Source of the DNA: Streptomyces griseus
Lineage (GTDB): Bacteria; Actinomycetota; Actinomycetes; Streptomycetales; Streptomycetaceae
DNA: 64,000 nt
NCBI GenBank assembly: GCA_002154345.1
Contig: MUNB01000021.1
Coordinates: forward strand, 31,029 to 95,028
Direction: 5' to 3'
Shown: in pieces, positions 8,061 through 18,500 of the stretch
How the letters are laid out: each line of letters starts with the position of its first letter
Position numbering within the stretch: position 1 is the stretch's first letter
The notes under the pieces: model-generated
What the model saw: the letters and a program-made list of their open reading frames with translations, nothing else
What the model was told of the DNA's origin: nothing
Database searches by the model: none
Program-made: the position numbers and the translations under genes

Positions 8061-11000
8061 CTACCGCTCGGACGACTTGCCCCCCGATCGGGTCCCCGCC
8101 GCCGCCGGGGCCTTGGCGCCCCCCGCGGAACCGCCGGCCGGTTTCCCGCCCCCGGTCGGAGTCTCGAAAGACTCCAACGCTTCGAGCACGTCCTGGACAC
8201 GGGAGATCTCCGCATTGATGTCCTCGCGCCTGCGCACCAGGACGTCCAGCTCGCGTTTGCCCTCGTCGACCGTGGCCTTCGCCTCGGCCTCGGCGTCGGC
8301 GCGCAGCTTCTCCGCCTCGCGGATCAGCTCGGCCTTCTTGGTCTCGGCCTCCTTCAGCAGCGACTCGGCCCGCTTCACCGCGGCGATACGGACCTTGCTC
8401 GCCTCCGAATTGGCCTCCGCCATCAGCTCCTTGGCCTTCGCCTCGGCCTCGTCGCGCTGCTCGGTCGCCGCCTTCATCAGGTTGTCGACGCGCTCGCCGG
8501 CGGTCTTCATCTGCTCGGACGTCTCCCGGCGGGCCCGCTCGTGCAGCTCCTCGATCTCGCTCTCCAGCCGGGTCCGCAGCTCCTCGGCCCGCTCCCGGAT
8601 CTGGGTCGCGTCGCGCCGGGCGCCGACCAGCAGTTCGTCCGCGTCGGCCCGGGCGCGCTCCACCAGGGTGTTGCCCTCGACGGTCGCCTCCGAGGTGATC
8701 CGCTGGGCCTCCTTGCGGGCCGCGCCGACCATCGTGTCGGACTGCGTCTCGGCCTCGGTGGCCGTACGCAGCGCCTCTTCCCGCGCCTTGTTGATGAGCT
8801 GGTCCGCCTGCTCGGCCGCGTCCGCCCGGCGTTTCGCCGCCGCCTCGCGCGCCTCGTCCAGCACCCGGTCCGCCTCCTGGCGGGCCTGGGCGCGCAGCTC
8901 CTCCGCCGCCGACTCCGCCTCCGCGCGCAGCCGTGCCGCCTCCTCGTGGGTGCGGGCCGCGTGCTCCTGCGCGGAGCCCAGCCGTTCGGCCGCCTCACTG
9001 CGCAGCCGCTCGGACTCGGCCGCCGCCTCGGCCAGCATCCGGTCCGCCTTCTCGGTGGACTCGGCCCGGCGGCGGTTGGCCTCCGTGGTGGCCTCGACGA
9101 CGAGCTGCTCGGAGGCCTGGGCCGCCTCGTTGCGGATGCGCTCGCTCTCGGTGGTCGACTCGCCGATCAGCAGATCCGACTGGGCCGCCGCCTCCGAACG
9201 GATCCGGTTGGCGTCCTGCCGGGCCTCGGCACGGGCGCGCGAGGCGTCCTGCTCCGCCGACGCCAGGGCGTCGGACGCCTCGGTGCGCATCCGCTGGCTG
9301 TACTCGGAGGTGTCCGCGCGCAGCCGCTCGGACTCGGTGATCGCCTCGGAGACCGTCCGCTCGGCCAGCGCCTTGGCGGCCTCGGCCTCCTCGTGCGCCT
9401 CGCGCCGGAGCCGGTCCGCCTCCGCGTTCGCCTCCTGACGCAGGCGTACCGCGTCCTCGGAGGCCCGCTCCCGCTCCGCGTGCGCGTCGGCGCGGACCCG
9501 GTCCGCCTCCTCCTGCGCCTCGGTACGGGTGCGCTCCGCGACATGCTCCGCCGTCGAACGCAGCCCGGCGATCTCCTCCTCGGCCTGCTCCTGCAGACCC
9601 GAGACGGAGTCCCGTACCTGCTGGGCGGTCTGCTCGGCCGCCGAGACCAGCTCGGTCGCCCGGGCGTCCGCCTCCTCGACCAGCCGGTCCGCCTCGGCCT
9701 GGGCCTCCTCGACCCGCTTGCGGGCGGAGGCGAGCAGCTCCTCGCTCTGCTCGCGGGCCCGCTCGCGCTCCTGCTCCGCCTCGGTACGGGCCCCGTCGAG
9801 GATCTCCTCGGCCTCCCGGCGGCGGCGGGTGGCCTCCTCCTGGGCGGCGGCCAGCGCCTCGGCGGCCTCGGCCCCGACCCGCTCGGCGGCGGCCGCGGCC
9901 TCGGCGCGCACCCGGTCGGCGCTCTCCTGCGCCTCGGACTTGAGCCGCTCGGCCTCCGCGGCCGCCTCGCTCCGCAGCCGTACGGCGACGTTCTCGCCCT
10001 CGGCCCGCGACTGCGAGGCGTCGGCGGCGGCCTCGTCGCGCAGCCGCTCGGCCTCCGCCTCGGCCTGCTCGGTCAGCGCCCGCAGCCGCTCGGCGGCCTC
10101 GGCGCGCTGCCGCTCCGACTCCTCGTTCGTCTCGCGGCGGATCCGCTCGGCCTCGGTGCGGGCCTCGCCGAGCGCCTCCTCGGCGGCGGCGAGCTTCGCC
10201 TCGGCCTCGGTGTGCAGCCGGGTCAGCTCGTCGGCGGCCTCGGCCTGCCGGGCGGCGACACCGCGCTCGGTCTCCTCGCGCAGCTCGGCCGCGGCGCGCT
10301 CGGCCGCCTCCGTGACGGCCGCCGCCTGCTCCTCGGCCTCGGCCCGCAGCTCGTCGGCCTCGGTCCGGGTGCGCTCCAGCGTCTCCTCGGCCTGCTTGCG
10401 CAGGGTCGCGGCGCGCTCGGCGGCCTCGGCGCGGATCCGCTCGCTCTCGCCGTTCGCCTTGGTGCGCAGCTCGTCCGCGTCGGAGCGGGCCTTGGTCAGC
10501 AGCTCCTCGGCGGTGCGGGCGCCCTCCTCCAGCTGCTGGACCGCCTCGCGGCGGGCCTCGCCCCGGATCCGCTCGCCCTCGGCGACCGCCTCGGAGCGCA
10601 GCTGCTCGGCCTCGCCGCGCAGCCGGCGGGCCTCCTCCTGGAGCTCGACCGTCTTGGCCCGGTACTCCTTGGTGTCGTCCTTGGCCGCGCCCTTGAGCTC
10701 GTCGGCCTGCTCGGCGGCCTCGCCGCGCAGCCGGTCCGCCTCGGCCGCCGCCTCGCGGCGGATCCGCTCGGCCTCCTCGCTCGCCGCCTTCGTGGTCGAC
10801 TTCGCGTCCTCGGAGGCCTTGGTGAGCACCTCCTCGGCGCTGCGGGCCGCCTTCGCCAGCTGGGCGGCGGCGTCCTCGGCGGCGACCGTACGGGCTTTCT
10901 CGCCGGCCTCGGCGACCAGCCGCTCCGCCTCGGCCCGGGCGTCGGCGAGGGCCTGTTCGGCCTCCTCCTTGAGCGCCTCGGTGCTCTGGGTGGCCTCGCC

Positions 11001-11954
11001 GACCAGCCGGGCGATCTCCGACTTGGCCGTACGGGTGCGCTGTTCGTTCTGCGACTCGGCGGCGGCCAACTGCTTGGCGGCGGCCTCCTTCGCCTCGGCG
11101 AGGACCTTCTCGGCCTCCAGGCGGGACTCGCGCAGCCGGGTCTCGGCCTCCGAGAGGCGCTGCTCGGCGGTGCGGTTCAGCTCGGCGGTCTGCTGGCGGG
11201 CCTGGTCGGTCTCCGCGGTGGTGCTTGAGCGCAGCTGCTCCGCGTGGCTGGTGGCCTCCTGCGCCTGGGCGGAGGCGGCCCCGAGCAGACGCTCGGCGTC
11301 CTTGCGGGCGCGCAGCAGGATCGCTTCGGCTTCGGCCCGGGCGGTCTCGGTCTCCGAGCCGGTCCGCCGACGGGTCTCCTCGGCCAGCCGGGCGGCCTCG
11401 TCGCGGGCGGCGGCCAGCGCCTGCTCGGCCTCGGCGCGGGACTCCTCCAGCAGCCGGCGGGCCTGCGACTCGGTGCGGGCGCGCAGCTGTTCGGCCCAGG
11501 CGACGTTCTCGTTGACGTGCGACTCGACGGTCTGGCGACGCTCCGCCAGCTCCTGGTCGAGCCGCTGCCTGCGCTGGACGGCCTCGGTGTGCAACTCGGC
11601 CTGGAGACGCGCCTGGTGCTCGGCGTGCTCCTGCAGGATCCGCTGCGTCTGGGCCCGGGCCTCGCGCAGCTCGCGCTCGGCGTCGGTGCGCATCTGCTCG
11701 GCCTGGACCTGCGCGTTCCGCAGCATCTGCTCGGCCTGGTAGCCGATGTCCGCGCTGTCGTAGGCGGGACGGGTCGCGAGATTGCGCCGGGCCTCGTGCA
11801 GCTTGGCACGCAAGACCTCGACCTGGTAACCGAGGTCCTCGGCGTGCTGGACGGCCTTCTCCCGGTCGGTCTTCAGCCGGTCCATCTCGGCTTCGAACCG
11901 CGAGAGATGGTCGTCTTCAGCTCGGTGGCTCTCCTGGCGTTCGTAGCCCCGCAC
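8061..11954 (-). CDS. scy: Scy, large coiled-coil polarity scaffold
   Basis: 1297-aa protein that organises the tip-organising centre, recruits DivIVA and FilP, and controls hyphal branching and polarised growth. The N-terminus begins VRGYERQES and contains LSRFEAEMDRLKTDREKA. The remaining roughly 1200 residues are a near-continuous Ala/Glu/Arg coiled coil built on an 11-residue-based periodicity, ending in a Gly/Ala/Pro tail. GTG at 11954 is the first start after an in-frame stop. GGGGAAGGA lies about 12 bases upstream, a slightly long spacing. The repetitive sequence opens long meaningless frames on the other strand. Confidence 0.95.
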   Translation of the reverse strand: MRGYERQESHRAEDDHLSRFEAEMDRLKTDREKAVQHAEDLGYQVEVLRAKLHEARRNLATRPAYDSADIGYQAEQMLRNAQVQAEQMRTDAERELREARAQTQRILQEHAEHQARLQAELHTEAVQRRQRLDQELAERRQTVESHVNENVAWAEQLRARTESQARRLLEESRAEAEQALAAARDEAARLAEETRRRTGSETETARAEAEAILLRARKDAERLLGAASAQAQEATSHAEQLRSSTTAETDQARQQTAELNRTAEQRLSEAETRLRESRLEAEKVLAEAKEAAAKQLAAAESQNEQRTRTAKSEIARLVGEATQSTEALKEEAEQALADARAEAERLVAEAGEKARTVAAEDAAAQLAKAARSAEEVLTKASEDAKSTTKAASEEAERIRREAAAEADRLRGEAAEQADELKGAAKDDTKEYRAKTVELQEEARRLRGEAEQLRSEAVAEGERIRGEARREAVQQLEEGARTAEELLTKARSDADELRTKANGESERIRAEAAERAATLRKQAEETLERTRTEADELRAEAEEQAAAVTEAAERAAAELREETERGVAARQAEAADELTRLHTEAEAKLAAAEEALGEARTEAERIRRETNEESERQRAEAAERLRALTEQAEAEAERLRDEAAADASQSRAEGENVAVRLRSEAAAEAERLKSEAQESADRVRAEAAAAAERVGAEAAEALAAAQEEATRRRREAEEILDGARTEAEQERERAREQSEELLASARKRVEEAQAEADRLVEEADARATELVSAAEQTAQQVRDSVSGLQEQAEEEIAGLRSTAEHVAERTRTEAQEEADRVRADAHAERERASEDAVRLRQEANAEADRLRREAHEEAEAAKALAERTVSEAITESERLRADTSEYSQRMRTEASDALASAEQDASRARAEARQDANRIRSEAAAQSDLLIGESTTESERIRNEAAQASEQLVVEATTEANRRRAESTEKADRMLAEAAAESERLRSEAAERLGSAQEHAARTHEEAARLRAEAESAAEELRAQARQEADRVLDEAREAAAKRRADAAEQADQLINKAREEALRTATEAETQSDTMVGAARKEAQRITSEATVEGNTLVERARADADELLVGARRDATQIRERAEELRTRLESEIEELHERARRETSEQMKTAGERVDNLMKAATEQRDEAEAKAKELMAEANSEASKVRIAAVKRAESLLKEAETKKAELIREAEKLRADAEAEAKATVDEGKRELDVLVRRREDINAEISRVQDVLEALESFETPTGGGKPAGGSAGGAKAPAAAGTRSGGKSSER

Positions 11955-12153
11955 TGCGCGGTCCCATCCTTCCCCGAGCTCTCACACTCTTCGAGCAGGG
12001 GAGACCCCAACCCTGGTCGCAACTCTGCACACGGGGGCCCGCCGACGAGCGGTCCCCCGGGGAATGGTGACAGACAAACGACGAGGACGCGGTACGGCCC
12101 CGACCCGGCCCCGGCCCGGAACCGCCCACTCTACCGGGCCGGGTATGCGGGGG

Positions 12154-12582
12154 TCAGTGGTCCGCCCTGCTCGTGACCAGTTCGGTGAGGACGCCGTGGC
12201 AGTCCTTGGGGTGCAGGAAGGTGATCCGGGACCCCATGGACCCCGTCCTGGGCTCGTCGTACAGCACCCGGACGCCCTTCTCGCGGATGTCCGCGGCGTC
12301 CCCGTCCACATCCTCCGTACCGAAGGCGATGTGGTGCACGCCCTCCCCGTTCTTCGCCAGCCACTTGCCCACGGCCGAGTCCTCCCGGGTCGGCTCCAGC
12401 AGCTGGAGGTACGAAGCACCGCCGTCCGAGGTCTCGTTGATCTTGAGCATCGCCTCCCGGACGCCCTGCTCCTCGTTGATCTCGGAGTGGAACACCTCGA
12501 AACCGTACGTGGCACGGTAGAACTCAACCGTCTTGTCCAGGTCGAAACAGGCGATCCCGATGTGGTCGATTCGCGTCAGCAT
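12154..12582 (-). CDS. mce: Methylmalonyl-CoA epimerase
   Basis: 142-aa vicinal-oxygen-chelate enzyme. It interconverts (2S)- and (2R)-methylmalonyl-CoA, linking propionyl-CoA carboxylase to the B12-dependent mutase. Two beta-alpha-beta-beta-beta modules are visible, with metal-ligand candidates in IDHIGIA (His), LLEPT (Glu region), GVHHIAFG (His) and the C-terminal GVLTELV (Glu). ATG at 12582 gives the standard MLTRIDHIG start. An upstream ATG at 12618 would add 12 unconserved residues. It is divergent from the thiolase gene across 145 bp and close to meaB, which serves the same pathway. Confidence 0.93.
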   Translation of the reverse strand: MLTRIDHIGIACFDLDKTVEFYRATYGFEVFHSEINEEQGVREAMLKINETSDGGASYLQLLEPTREDSAVGKWLAKNGEGVHHIAFGTEDVDGDAADIREKGVRVLYDEPRTGSMGSRITFLHPKDCHGVLTELVTSRADH

Positions 12583-12727
12583 GGATTCAGCATGGATCGA
12601 GCGCCCTGCTCCCGCCATGGTTACGCAACGTGCGCGCCGTCACACCGGTAGCCGGATGACGGGCGCGGGAGGGCTCAGTACATTCAGGTAAACCCTCGTT
12701 CACATCCGATCCCAAGGGGCCGTGCCC

Positions 12728-13933
12728 ATGCCAGCAACGACCGGTACCACCACCTCAGTGATCGTCGCGGGCGCCCGGACGCCCATGGGCCGTCTCCTCG
12801 GCTCCCTGAAGAGCTTCTCCGCCGCCGAGCTCGGCGGCGTCGCGATCAAGGCCGCCCTGGACCGGGCCGGCATCGGCGGCGACCAGGTCCAGTACGTGAT
12901 CATGGGCCAGGTGCTCACGGCCGGCGCGGGCCAGATTCCCGCCCGGCAGGCCGCGATCAAGGCCGGCATCCCGATGAACGTCCCCGCGCTCACCGTCAAC
13001 AAGGTGTGTCTCTCCGGCCTCGACGCCATCGCGCTGGCCGACCAGCTCATCCGCGCCGGGGAGTTCGACGTGGTGGTCGCGGGCGGCCAGGAGTCGATGA
13101 CCAACGCCCCGCACCTGCTGCCGAAGTCCCGCGAGGGCTACAAGTACGGCGCGATCGAGATGCTGGACTCGATGGCGTACGACGGTCTCACCGACGCGTA
13201 CGAGAACATCCCGATGGGAGAGTCCACCGAGAAGCACAACGGGCGTCTCGGGCTCGACCGCGCCGCCCAGGACGAGATCGGCGCGCTGTCCCACCAGCGG
13301 GCCGCCGCCGCCCAGAAGAACGGCCTCTTCGAGGCGGAGATCACCCCGGTCGAGATCCCGCAGCGCAAGGGCGACCCGGTCCTGTTCGCCAAGGACGAGG
13401 GCATCCGCGCCGAGACGACCGTGGAGACCCTCGGCAAGCTGCGCCCCGCCTTCGCCAAGGACGGCACGATCACCGCCGGCACCTCCTCGCAGATCTCCGA
13501 CGGCGCCGCCGCCGTCGTCGTGATGAGCAAGGCCAGGGCCGAGGAACTGGGCCTCGACTGGATCGCCGAGATCGGCGCCCACGGAAACGTCGCCGGCCCC
13601 GACAACTCCCTCCAGTCGCAGCCGTCCAACGCCATCAAGCACGCCCTGAAGAAGGGCGGCCTGACCGTCGACGACCTCGACCTGATCGAGATCAACGAGG
13701 CGTTCGCCGCCGTCGCCGTCCAGTCCATGAAGGACCTGGGCGTCACCTCGGACAAGGTCAACGTCAACGGCGGCGCCATCGCGCTCGGCCACCCCATCGG
13801 GATGTCCGGCGCCCGGGTCGTCCTGCACCTGGCGCTGGAGCTGAAGCGGCGCGGCGGCGGCACGGGCGCCGCGGCGCTGTGCGGTGGCGGCGGCCAGGGC
13901 GACGCGCTGATCATCCGCGTTCCGGGCAAGTAA
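12728..13933 (+). CDS. Acetyl-CoA acetyltransferase (thiolase)
   Basis: 401-aa cytoplasmic thiolase that interconverts two acetyl-CoA with acetoacetyl-CoA. Active-site features are Cys94 in NKVCLSG, NEAFA, the His in [10 protein letters not shown], and the second Cys in [10 protein letters not shown] near the C-terminus. ATG at 12728 is preferred over GTG at 12722 because AAGGGG (12714-12719) is then well spaced. It is probably cotranscribed with meaB 59 bp downstream. The pairing with the epimerase and MeaB links it to short-chain acyl-CoA supply for metabolism and polyketide precursors. Confidence 0.94.
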   Translation: MPATTGTTTSVIVAGARTPMGRLLGSLKSFSAAELGGVAIKAALDRAGIGGDQVQYVIMGQVLTAGAGQIPARQAAIKAGIPMNVPALTVNKVCLSGLDAIALADQLIRAGEFDVVVAGGQESMTNAPHLLPKSREGYKYGAIEMLDSMAYDGLTDAYENIPMGESTEKHNGRLGLDRAAQDEIGALSHQRAAAAQKNGLFEAEITPVEIPQRKGDPVLFAKDEGIRAETTVETLGKLRPAFAKDGTITAGTSSQISDGAAAVVVMSKARAEELGLDWIAEIGAHGNVAGPDNSLQSQPSNAIKHALKKGGLTVDDLDLIEINEAFAAVAVQSMKDLGVTSDKVNVNGGAIALGHPIGMSGARVVLHLALELKRRGGGTGAAALCGGGGQGDALIIRVPGK

Positions 13934-13954
13934 CACCCGTAACGGTCACGAGGG

Positions 13955-13978
13955 CGAGAGATCGAGAGATCGAGAGAT
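13955..13978 (+). repeat. Three perfect 8-bp tandem repeats before meaB
   Basis: CGAGAGAT occurs three times head to tail, ending just before the ribosome binding site of meaB. Purine-rich tandem repeats here could slip or act as extra ribosome-loading sequence. That role is inference. Confidence 0.7.
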
Positions 13979-13992
13979 ACGGAGCGGTGAAC

Positions 13993-14955
13993 GTGGACGT
14001 GGACGTCCCCACGCTGGTCGAACAGGCGCGAGCAGGCAGGCCGCGTGCGGTGGCCCGGCTGATCTCGCTGGTGGAGGGGGCGTCCCCGCAGCTGCGGGAG
14101 GTGATGGCCGCGCTGGCGCCGCTGGCCGGCCACGCCTACGTCGTCGGGCTCACGGGCTCGCCCGGCGTCGGCAAGTCCACCTCCACCTCGGCCCTGGTCA
14201 CCGCCTACCGCCGGGCGGGCAAGCGGGTCGGCGTCCTCGCCGTCGACCCGTCCTCGCCGTTCTCCGGCGGCGCGCTGCTGGGCGACCGGATCCGGATGGC
14301 GGACCATGTCTCCGACCCGGGCGTCTACATCCGCTCCATGGCGACCCGGGGCCACCTCGGCGGCCTCGCCTGGTCCGCCCCGCAGGCCATCCGGGTGCTG
14401 GACGCGGCGGGCTGCGACGTGGTCCTCGTCGAGACGGTCGGCGTCGGCCAGTCCGAGGTGGAGATCGCGTCCCAGGCCGACACCTCCGTGGTGCTGCTCG
14501 CCCCGGGCATGGGCGACGGCATCCAGGCGGCCAAGGCCGGAATCCTGGAGATCGGCGACGTCTACGTGGTCAACAAGGCGGACCGCGACGGCGCGGACGC
14601 CACGGCCCGCGAGCTGAACCACATGCTGGGCCTGGGCGAGTCCCGGGGCCCCGGCGACTGGCGCCCCCCGATCGTGAAGACGGTCGCGGCCCGGGGCCAG
14701 GGCACCGACGAGGTCGTCGAGGCGCTGGAGAAGCACCGGGCCTGGATGGAGGAGCACGGCGTCCTCGCCGAGCGCCGCACCGCCCGCGCCGCCCACGAGG
14801 TCGAGACGATCGCCGTCACCGCACTCCGCGAGAAGATCGCCGACCTGCGCGGCGACCGCCGCCTGCAGGCCCTGGCCGAACGCATCGTGGCCGGGAGCCT
14901 GGACCCGTACGCGGCGGCGGACGAGCTGGTGGCGGGGCTGACGGGGAGCGCCTGA
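13993..14955 (+). CDS. meaB: MeaB/ArgK-family GTPase, chaperone of methylmalonyl-CoA mutase
   Basis: 320-aa G3E-family GTPase that gates cofactor loading of B12-dependent acyl-CoA mutases and protects them. It has Walker A GSPGVGKST, the DPSSPFSGGALLGDRIRM segment typical of the family, Walker B-like VETVGVGQSE, and NKADRDGAD for guanine recognition. A C-terminal helical dimerisation arm follows. GTG at 13993 puts GGAG (13981-13984) at normal spacing. GTG at 13987 is an alternative adding two residues. It follows the thiolase gene, and the epimerase is close by. Confidence 0.93.
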   Translation: MDVDVPTLVEQARAGRPRAVARLISLVEGASPQLREVMAALAPLAGHAYVVGLTGSPGVGKSTSTSALVTAYRRAGKRVGVLAVDPSSPFSGGALLGDRIRMADHVSDPGVYIRSMATRGHLGGLAWSAPQAIRVLDAAGCDVVLVETVGVGQSEVEIASQADTSVVLLAPGMGDGIQAAKAGILEIGDVYVVNKADRDGADATARELNHMLGLGESRGPGDWRPPIVKTVAARGQGTDEVVEALEKHRAWMEEHGVLAERRTARAAHEVETIAVTALREKIADLRGDRRLQALAERIVAGSLDPYAAADELVAGLTGSA

Positions 14956-15030
14956 GCTCCTCAGCACGTGTTGACGGCCCCGGTGCGGCGTGGGCGCCGC
15001 CCCCGTCCTCAGGGCAGAGGCGGTGCCCGG

Positions 15031-15068
15031 GGCCGTGCCCGGCCGTCGTGAGGTGGCCGGGCACGGCC
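15031..15068. terminator. Strong hairpin between convergent genes
   Basis: A perfect 14-bp inverted repeat (GGCCGTGCCCGGCC and its complement) encloses a 10-nt loop. It sits between the stops of meaB and the minus-strand gene ending at 15076. There is no T-run, as is usual in streptomycetes. It could end transcription from both sides. Confidence 0.7.
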
Positions 15069-15075
15069 GAGAGTG

Positions 15076-15495
15076 CTAGTCGACCAGACTCAACGGTCCG
15101 GGCGCATCGATTCCCGCCGCTCCGACCGCCGCACGGCAGAATCCCTCGGGCGGGCGGTAGCGGTGCGCGGTGATGTAGTGGATGACCAGGTTCGGAGCGG
15201 CGTAGATGGTTCCGTCCTCCCCCGTCACCCGGATCTCCGCCGAGCCGAGCCATACCCGGGTGTCCCCGTTCGGCCCGCCGGAGACGGAGACCCGGTCCGT
15301 GTCGCAGAACTCGCACCTGTGAAAGCCGCGCATCTGGTTCTCGTAGGCGGAGCTGAGGATCACCAACGCCTGCACCACCCGTTCGTCCACGACGCCGGTG
15401 GCGTATCCGTGTTGGGGATGCAGCCATCCGACGTTGAGCATGGCGCGGGGTGACTCGTCGTAGGAGTACGGTGACAGATCGGGGTAGTGGCTCAT
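15076..15495 (-). CDS. Probable immunity protein to the Rhs toxin
   Basis: 139-aa soluble protein starting MSHYPDLSPYSYDES, with no signal peptide. It has a CEFC pair (about residues 65-68) and a segment reading LGSAEIRV, then YAAP and HYITAHRYRPPEGF. This pattern fits a family I associate with DUF7919, but I cannot confirm the number. The gene lies 10 bp downstream of the Rhs gene on the same strand, the standard place for the cognate immunity gene. GAGGGA precedes the ATG at 15495. The immunity role is inferred from position alone. Confidence 0.7.
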   Translation of the reverse strand: MSHYPDLSPYSYDESPRAMLNVGWLHPQHGYATGVVDERVVQALVILSSAYENQMRGFHRCEFCDTDRVSVSGGPNGDTRVWLGSAEIRVTGEDGTIYAAPNLVIHYITAHRYRPPEGFCRAAVGAAGIDAPGPLSLVD

Positions 15496-15505
15496 GTGCT
15501 GTCCC

Positions 15506-18500
15506 TCAGCGTCGCGGGTCGCAGTGTTTCCGGCAGATCGCCAGATGGACCGGGCCCATATGGGGTTTGAGGATCTCACTGAGCAAGGTCTCCTTGCTCA
15601 CCGTGATGGAGCCGCTCAGCATTCTCAGGTCGGACCCGGGCGCCACGGTGTAGTCCGGGAGCGACTTGCCCGGGCCGACGATCTCCGTGGGTTTGATCTT
15701 CTTCCCCTGCTCTATCGCGAGACCGACGGACTGGCGAAGGCCAACGCCATCCGCCACGTAGAAGTATCCCCAGGTGCCACTGGGCATGTCGGTGTCCCCG
15801 GTGCCGCGGACGTACCAACCGTGGCCGGCGACGACGGCCTGCCCGTCGGGGCGTCCGCCGGGGAGCCGTTCCGCGGCGGGGCCCACACCCTTGCCGTGTG
15901 TGGGTATGTCGTGCCCGCGCAGTTCGGGAGTCACGGCGGTCCGCCGCCATCCCGTGAGTCCCCCGATCCCGGTCACGGCGATCTGCTGAGTCAGTTCCTC
16001 CGCGGCCTCCCCGTACAGGTCCGCGAGCGCGTCGCAGCCCTGCTGGCGGAGCATGTACTCCGCGCGGTAGAGGCGGTAGGCCGGGCGAACGGGGAGGTAC
16101 TTGTCGACGAAGGCGCCAGCGCCGCCGTTTTGGCCGGTGAAGGCGCCATGGAGGTCTCCGACGAATTCGAAGGGCAACTTGAGCCCTTGCACGAAGCCGT
16201 TGCCGAAGATCTTCAGCCCCTCGCCGAGGCTGTCGACATGGCCGTTGCCGTCGTCGCCCGGCACAGGGGTCAGCCCGCTCGGGTCGGTGAGAACGGTGGG
16301 CTGGTTGTCGGCGTACGCGTAGCCGGAGACGTACGGGGTGGTCAGACTCCTCGTGGCCGGATCGGGACGGTCGAAGCGGCCGGTGGACGGGGTGTACTGG
16401 CGGGCGTGGAGGTCGAGGTCGCCGGTGCTCGCCTCGTAGCGGGCACCGGTGTAGGACGGGGTGCTCGCCGGGGCCCCGCCGACGGTGGTCCCCAGGACGC
16501 GGGTGCCGTACGGGTCGTAGGCCCAGCGCTGATGCATGGCCCCGTTGGCGCTGGTGACGCCGACCGGCGAGCCCTGGGAGTCGTGGTGGTAGTAGAAGAC
16601 CGCGCCCGCACCGTTCCTTGTGGAGGCGGGCTGGCCCAGGGGGTCGTACCGGTAGGACTGTTTGGCCGTCCAGGCGCTGTCGTACTCGGTCGCCAGGACC
16701 GGCAACGGACCGTTGGGGTCCCACTGGGTGCGGTTGGTGACCGTGCCGCCCTTGGACACGGCGACCTGGTTCCCGGTCGCGTCGTGGTCGTAGGCGTAGC
16801 CGGAACCCGCGATGCTGGCGGCGGACATTCGTCCGGCCAGGTCGTAGGTGTAGGTGTTCGCACCCGCCTTGGCCCGGTTGCCCTCCGCGTCGTACGTGTG
16901 CGGGGTCGTCGTGGCGCCCGTCGTGGTCGAGGTGAGCTGGTCGGCCGCATCGTACGCGTACGAGGTCGACGTGGTGCCGAGCGTGGAGGTCAGGCGGTTT
17001 CCGACCTCGTCGTATGTGTAGGACGTAGTGCGGCTCGCCGCACAGCCCGCGATCCAGGGCTGCGGGTAGCAGCCGGAGGCAAGGCGCCCCGCCACGTCGT
17101 ACGTCAGGTCCCAGCCGCCTGTGCCGACTCCGGCCCGGGTGACGTCCGTGCGGGTGGGCAGGCCCGCCGCCGACAGGGTCTGCGCGGTCCGGGTGATCGT
17201 TGTGCCCGCCTTGATGGTGGTGACCGCCGTCAGGCGGCCGGCCCGGTCGTACGTGCGGTTCTCGGTCTCGGTGTTGGGCAGCGCCGATCCGGTGAGGCGG
17301 CCCGCCTGGTCCCAGCTGTACGTGGTGGTCGTGCCGTCGGCCTTCATGGTGGCCGTGCGGCCGTCGGGGTCGTAGGTGTACGCGATGGTGTTGCCGTCGG
17401 AGTACTTACGGGTGAGTATCTGCCCGGCGGCGTCGTAGGTGTAGGCGAAGCCACGGGTCTTGGTGAGGTTGCCGACCGCGTCGTAGCCGAAGTCCTCGGA
17501 GATCGTCGCGTTGGCCCGTGCGGTCATCCGCCCGGCGTCGTCGTATCCGAAGGTGACGTCCGGTGTCGTGTCCGAGTAGTCGATCTTCGTGGGCAGACCG
17601 CGCTGGTCGAAGGTGTAGCCGGTCGAGCCGCGCGGGGTGGTCTTCCCGGTCAGGTGCGAGTCGGCGTCGTACGCGTAACGCGTCACCCGCTCCAGTGGGT
17701 CGGTGACCGTGGTGAGGCGGCGGGCGTCGTCGTAGCCGTAGACGGTCACGTGGTCGTTGGCGTCGGTCCGGCTGGTGAGGTTGCCGACCGTGTCGTAGGC
17801 GTAGGCCGTGACCGCTCCGCCGGGTGCGGTGACGGTGGTGAGCCGGTCGAGGTCGTCGTAGCCGTACGAGGTCCGGCGCCCGTCGGCGTCGCTGCGTCCG
17901 GTGACGTTGCCGACCGCGTCGAACGTCGTGCTGCCCTTACCGCCGAGCGGATCCTCGACGGTGGTCGGGTTGCCCGCCGGGTCGTAGCCGTAGGAAGTGG
18001 CGTATTGGGTGGGAGTGGCCCCGGCGGCGTTGCCGCGCGGGTCAATGGCGGTGGCCCGGCGGCCGTCGTCGTCGTAGGTCCAGCTCTCCTTGTTGCCCAG
18101 GGGCGAGGTGCGGCTGAGCAGGTTGCCGTCGTCGTCGTAGGCGTACGTGGTGGTCTTCGTCAGTTGGTCGGTGGTGCTGGACAGCCGGTTGTTCTCGTCA
18201 TACGCGGAGGTGACCGCCTTGCCGAGTGCGTCGGTGACCCTGGTGACGTTGTCGTTGGCGTCGTAGGCGTACCCGGTGGTGTGCTTCAGTGGGTCGGTGA
18301 CCACCAGCGCCCGGTTGACCGCGTCGTAGGTGGTCGTGGTGGTCTTGCCGGCGGGGTCGGTGACCCGGGTGCGGTTGCCCGCCGCGTCGTAGCCGTAACT
18401 CGTCGTGTAGGCGGCCGGATCGGCCCCGGGGGCGTTTCCGCGTGGCGCGACGGCCGTGAGCAATCGGCCCACCTTGTCGTAGGTGTAGGTGGCCTTGTTG

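Noticed and set aside
8007-11228. A 1073-codon open frame antisense to scy
   Set aside because: It is the GC-rich shadow of the Ala/Glu/Arg coiled-coil repeats. The product is Leu/Gly low complexity, no ribosome binding site precedes it, and scy is a known gene.
12080-12580. Plus-strand frame opposite methylmalonyl-CoA epimerase
   Set aside because: The minus-strand epimerase is complete and conserved, and the plus-strand product has no family.
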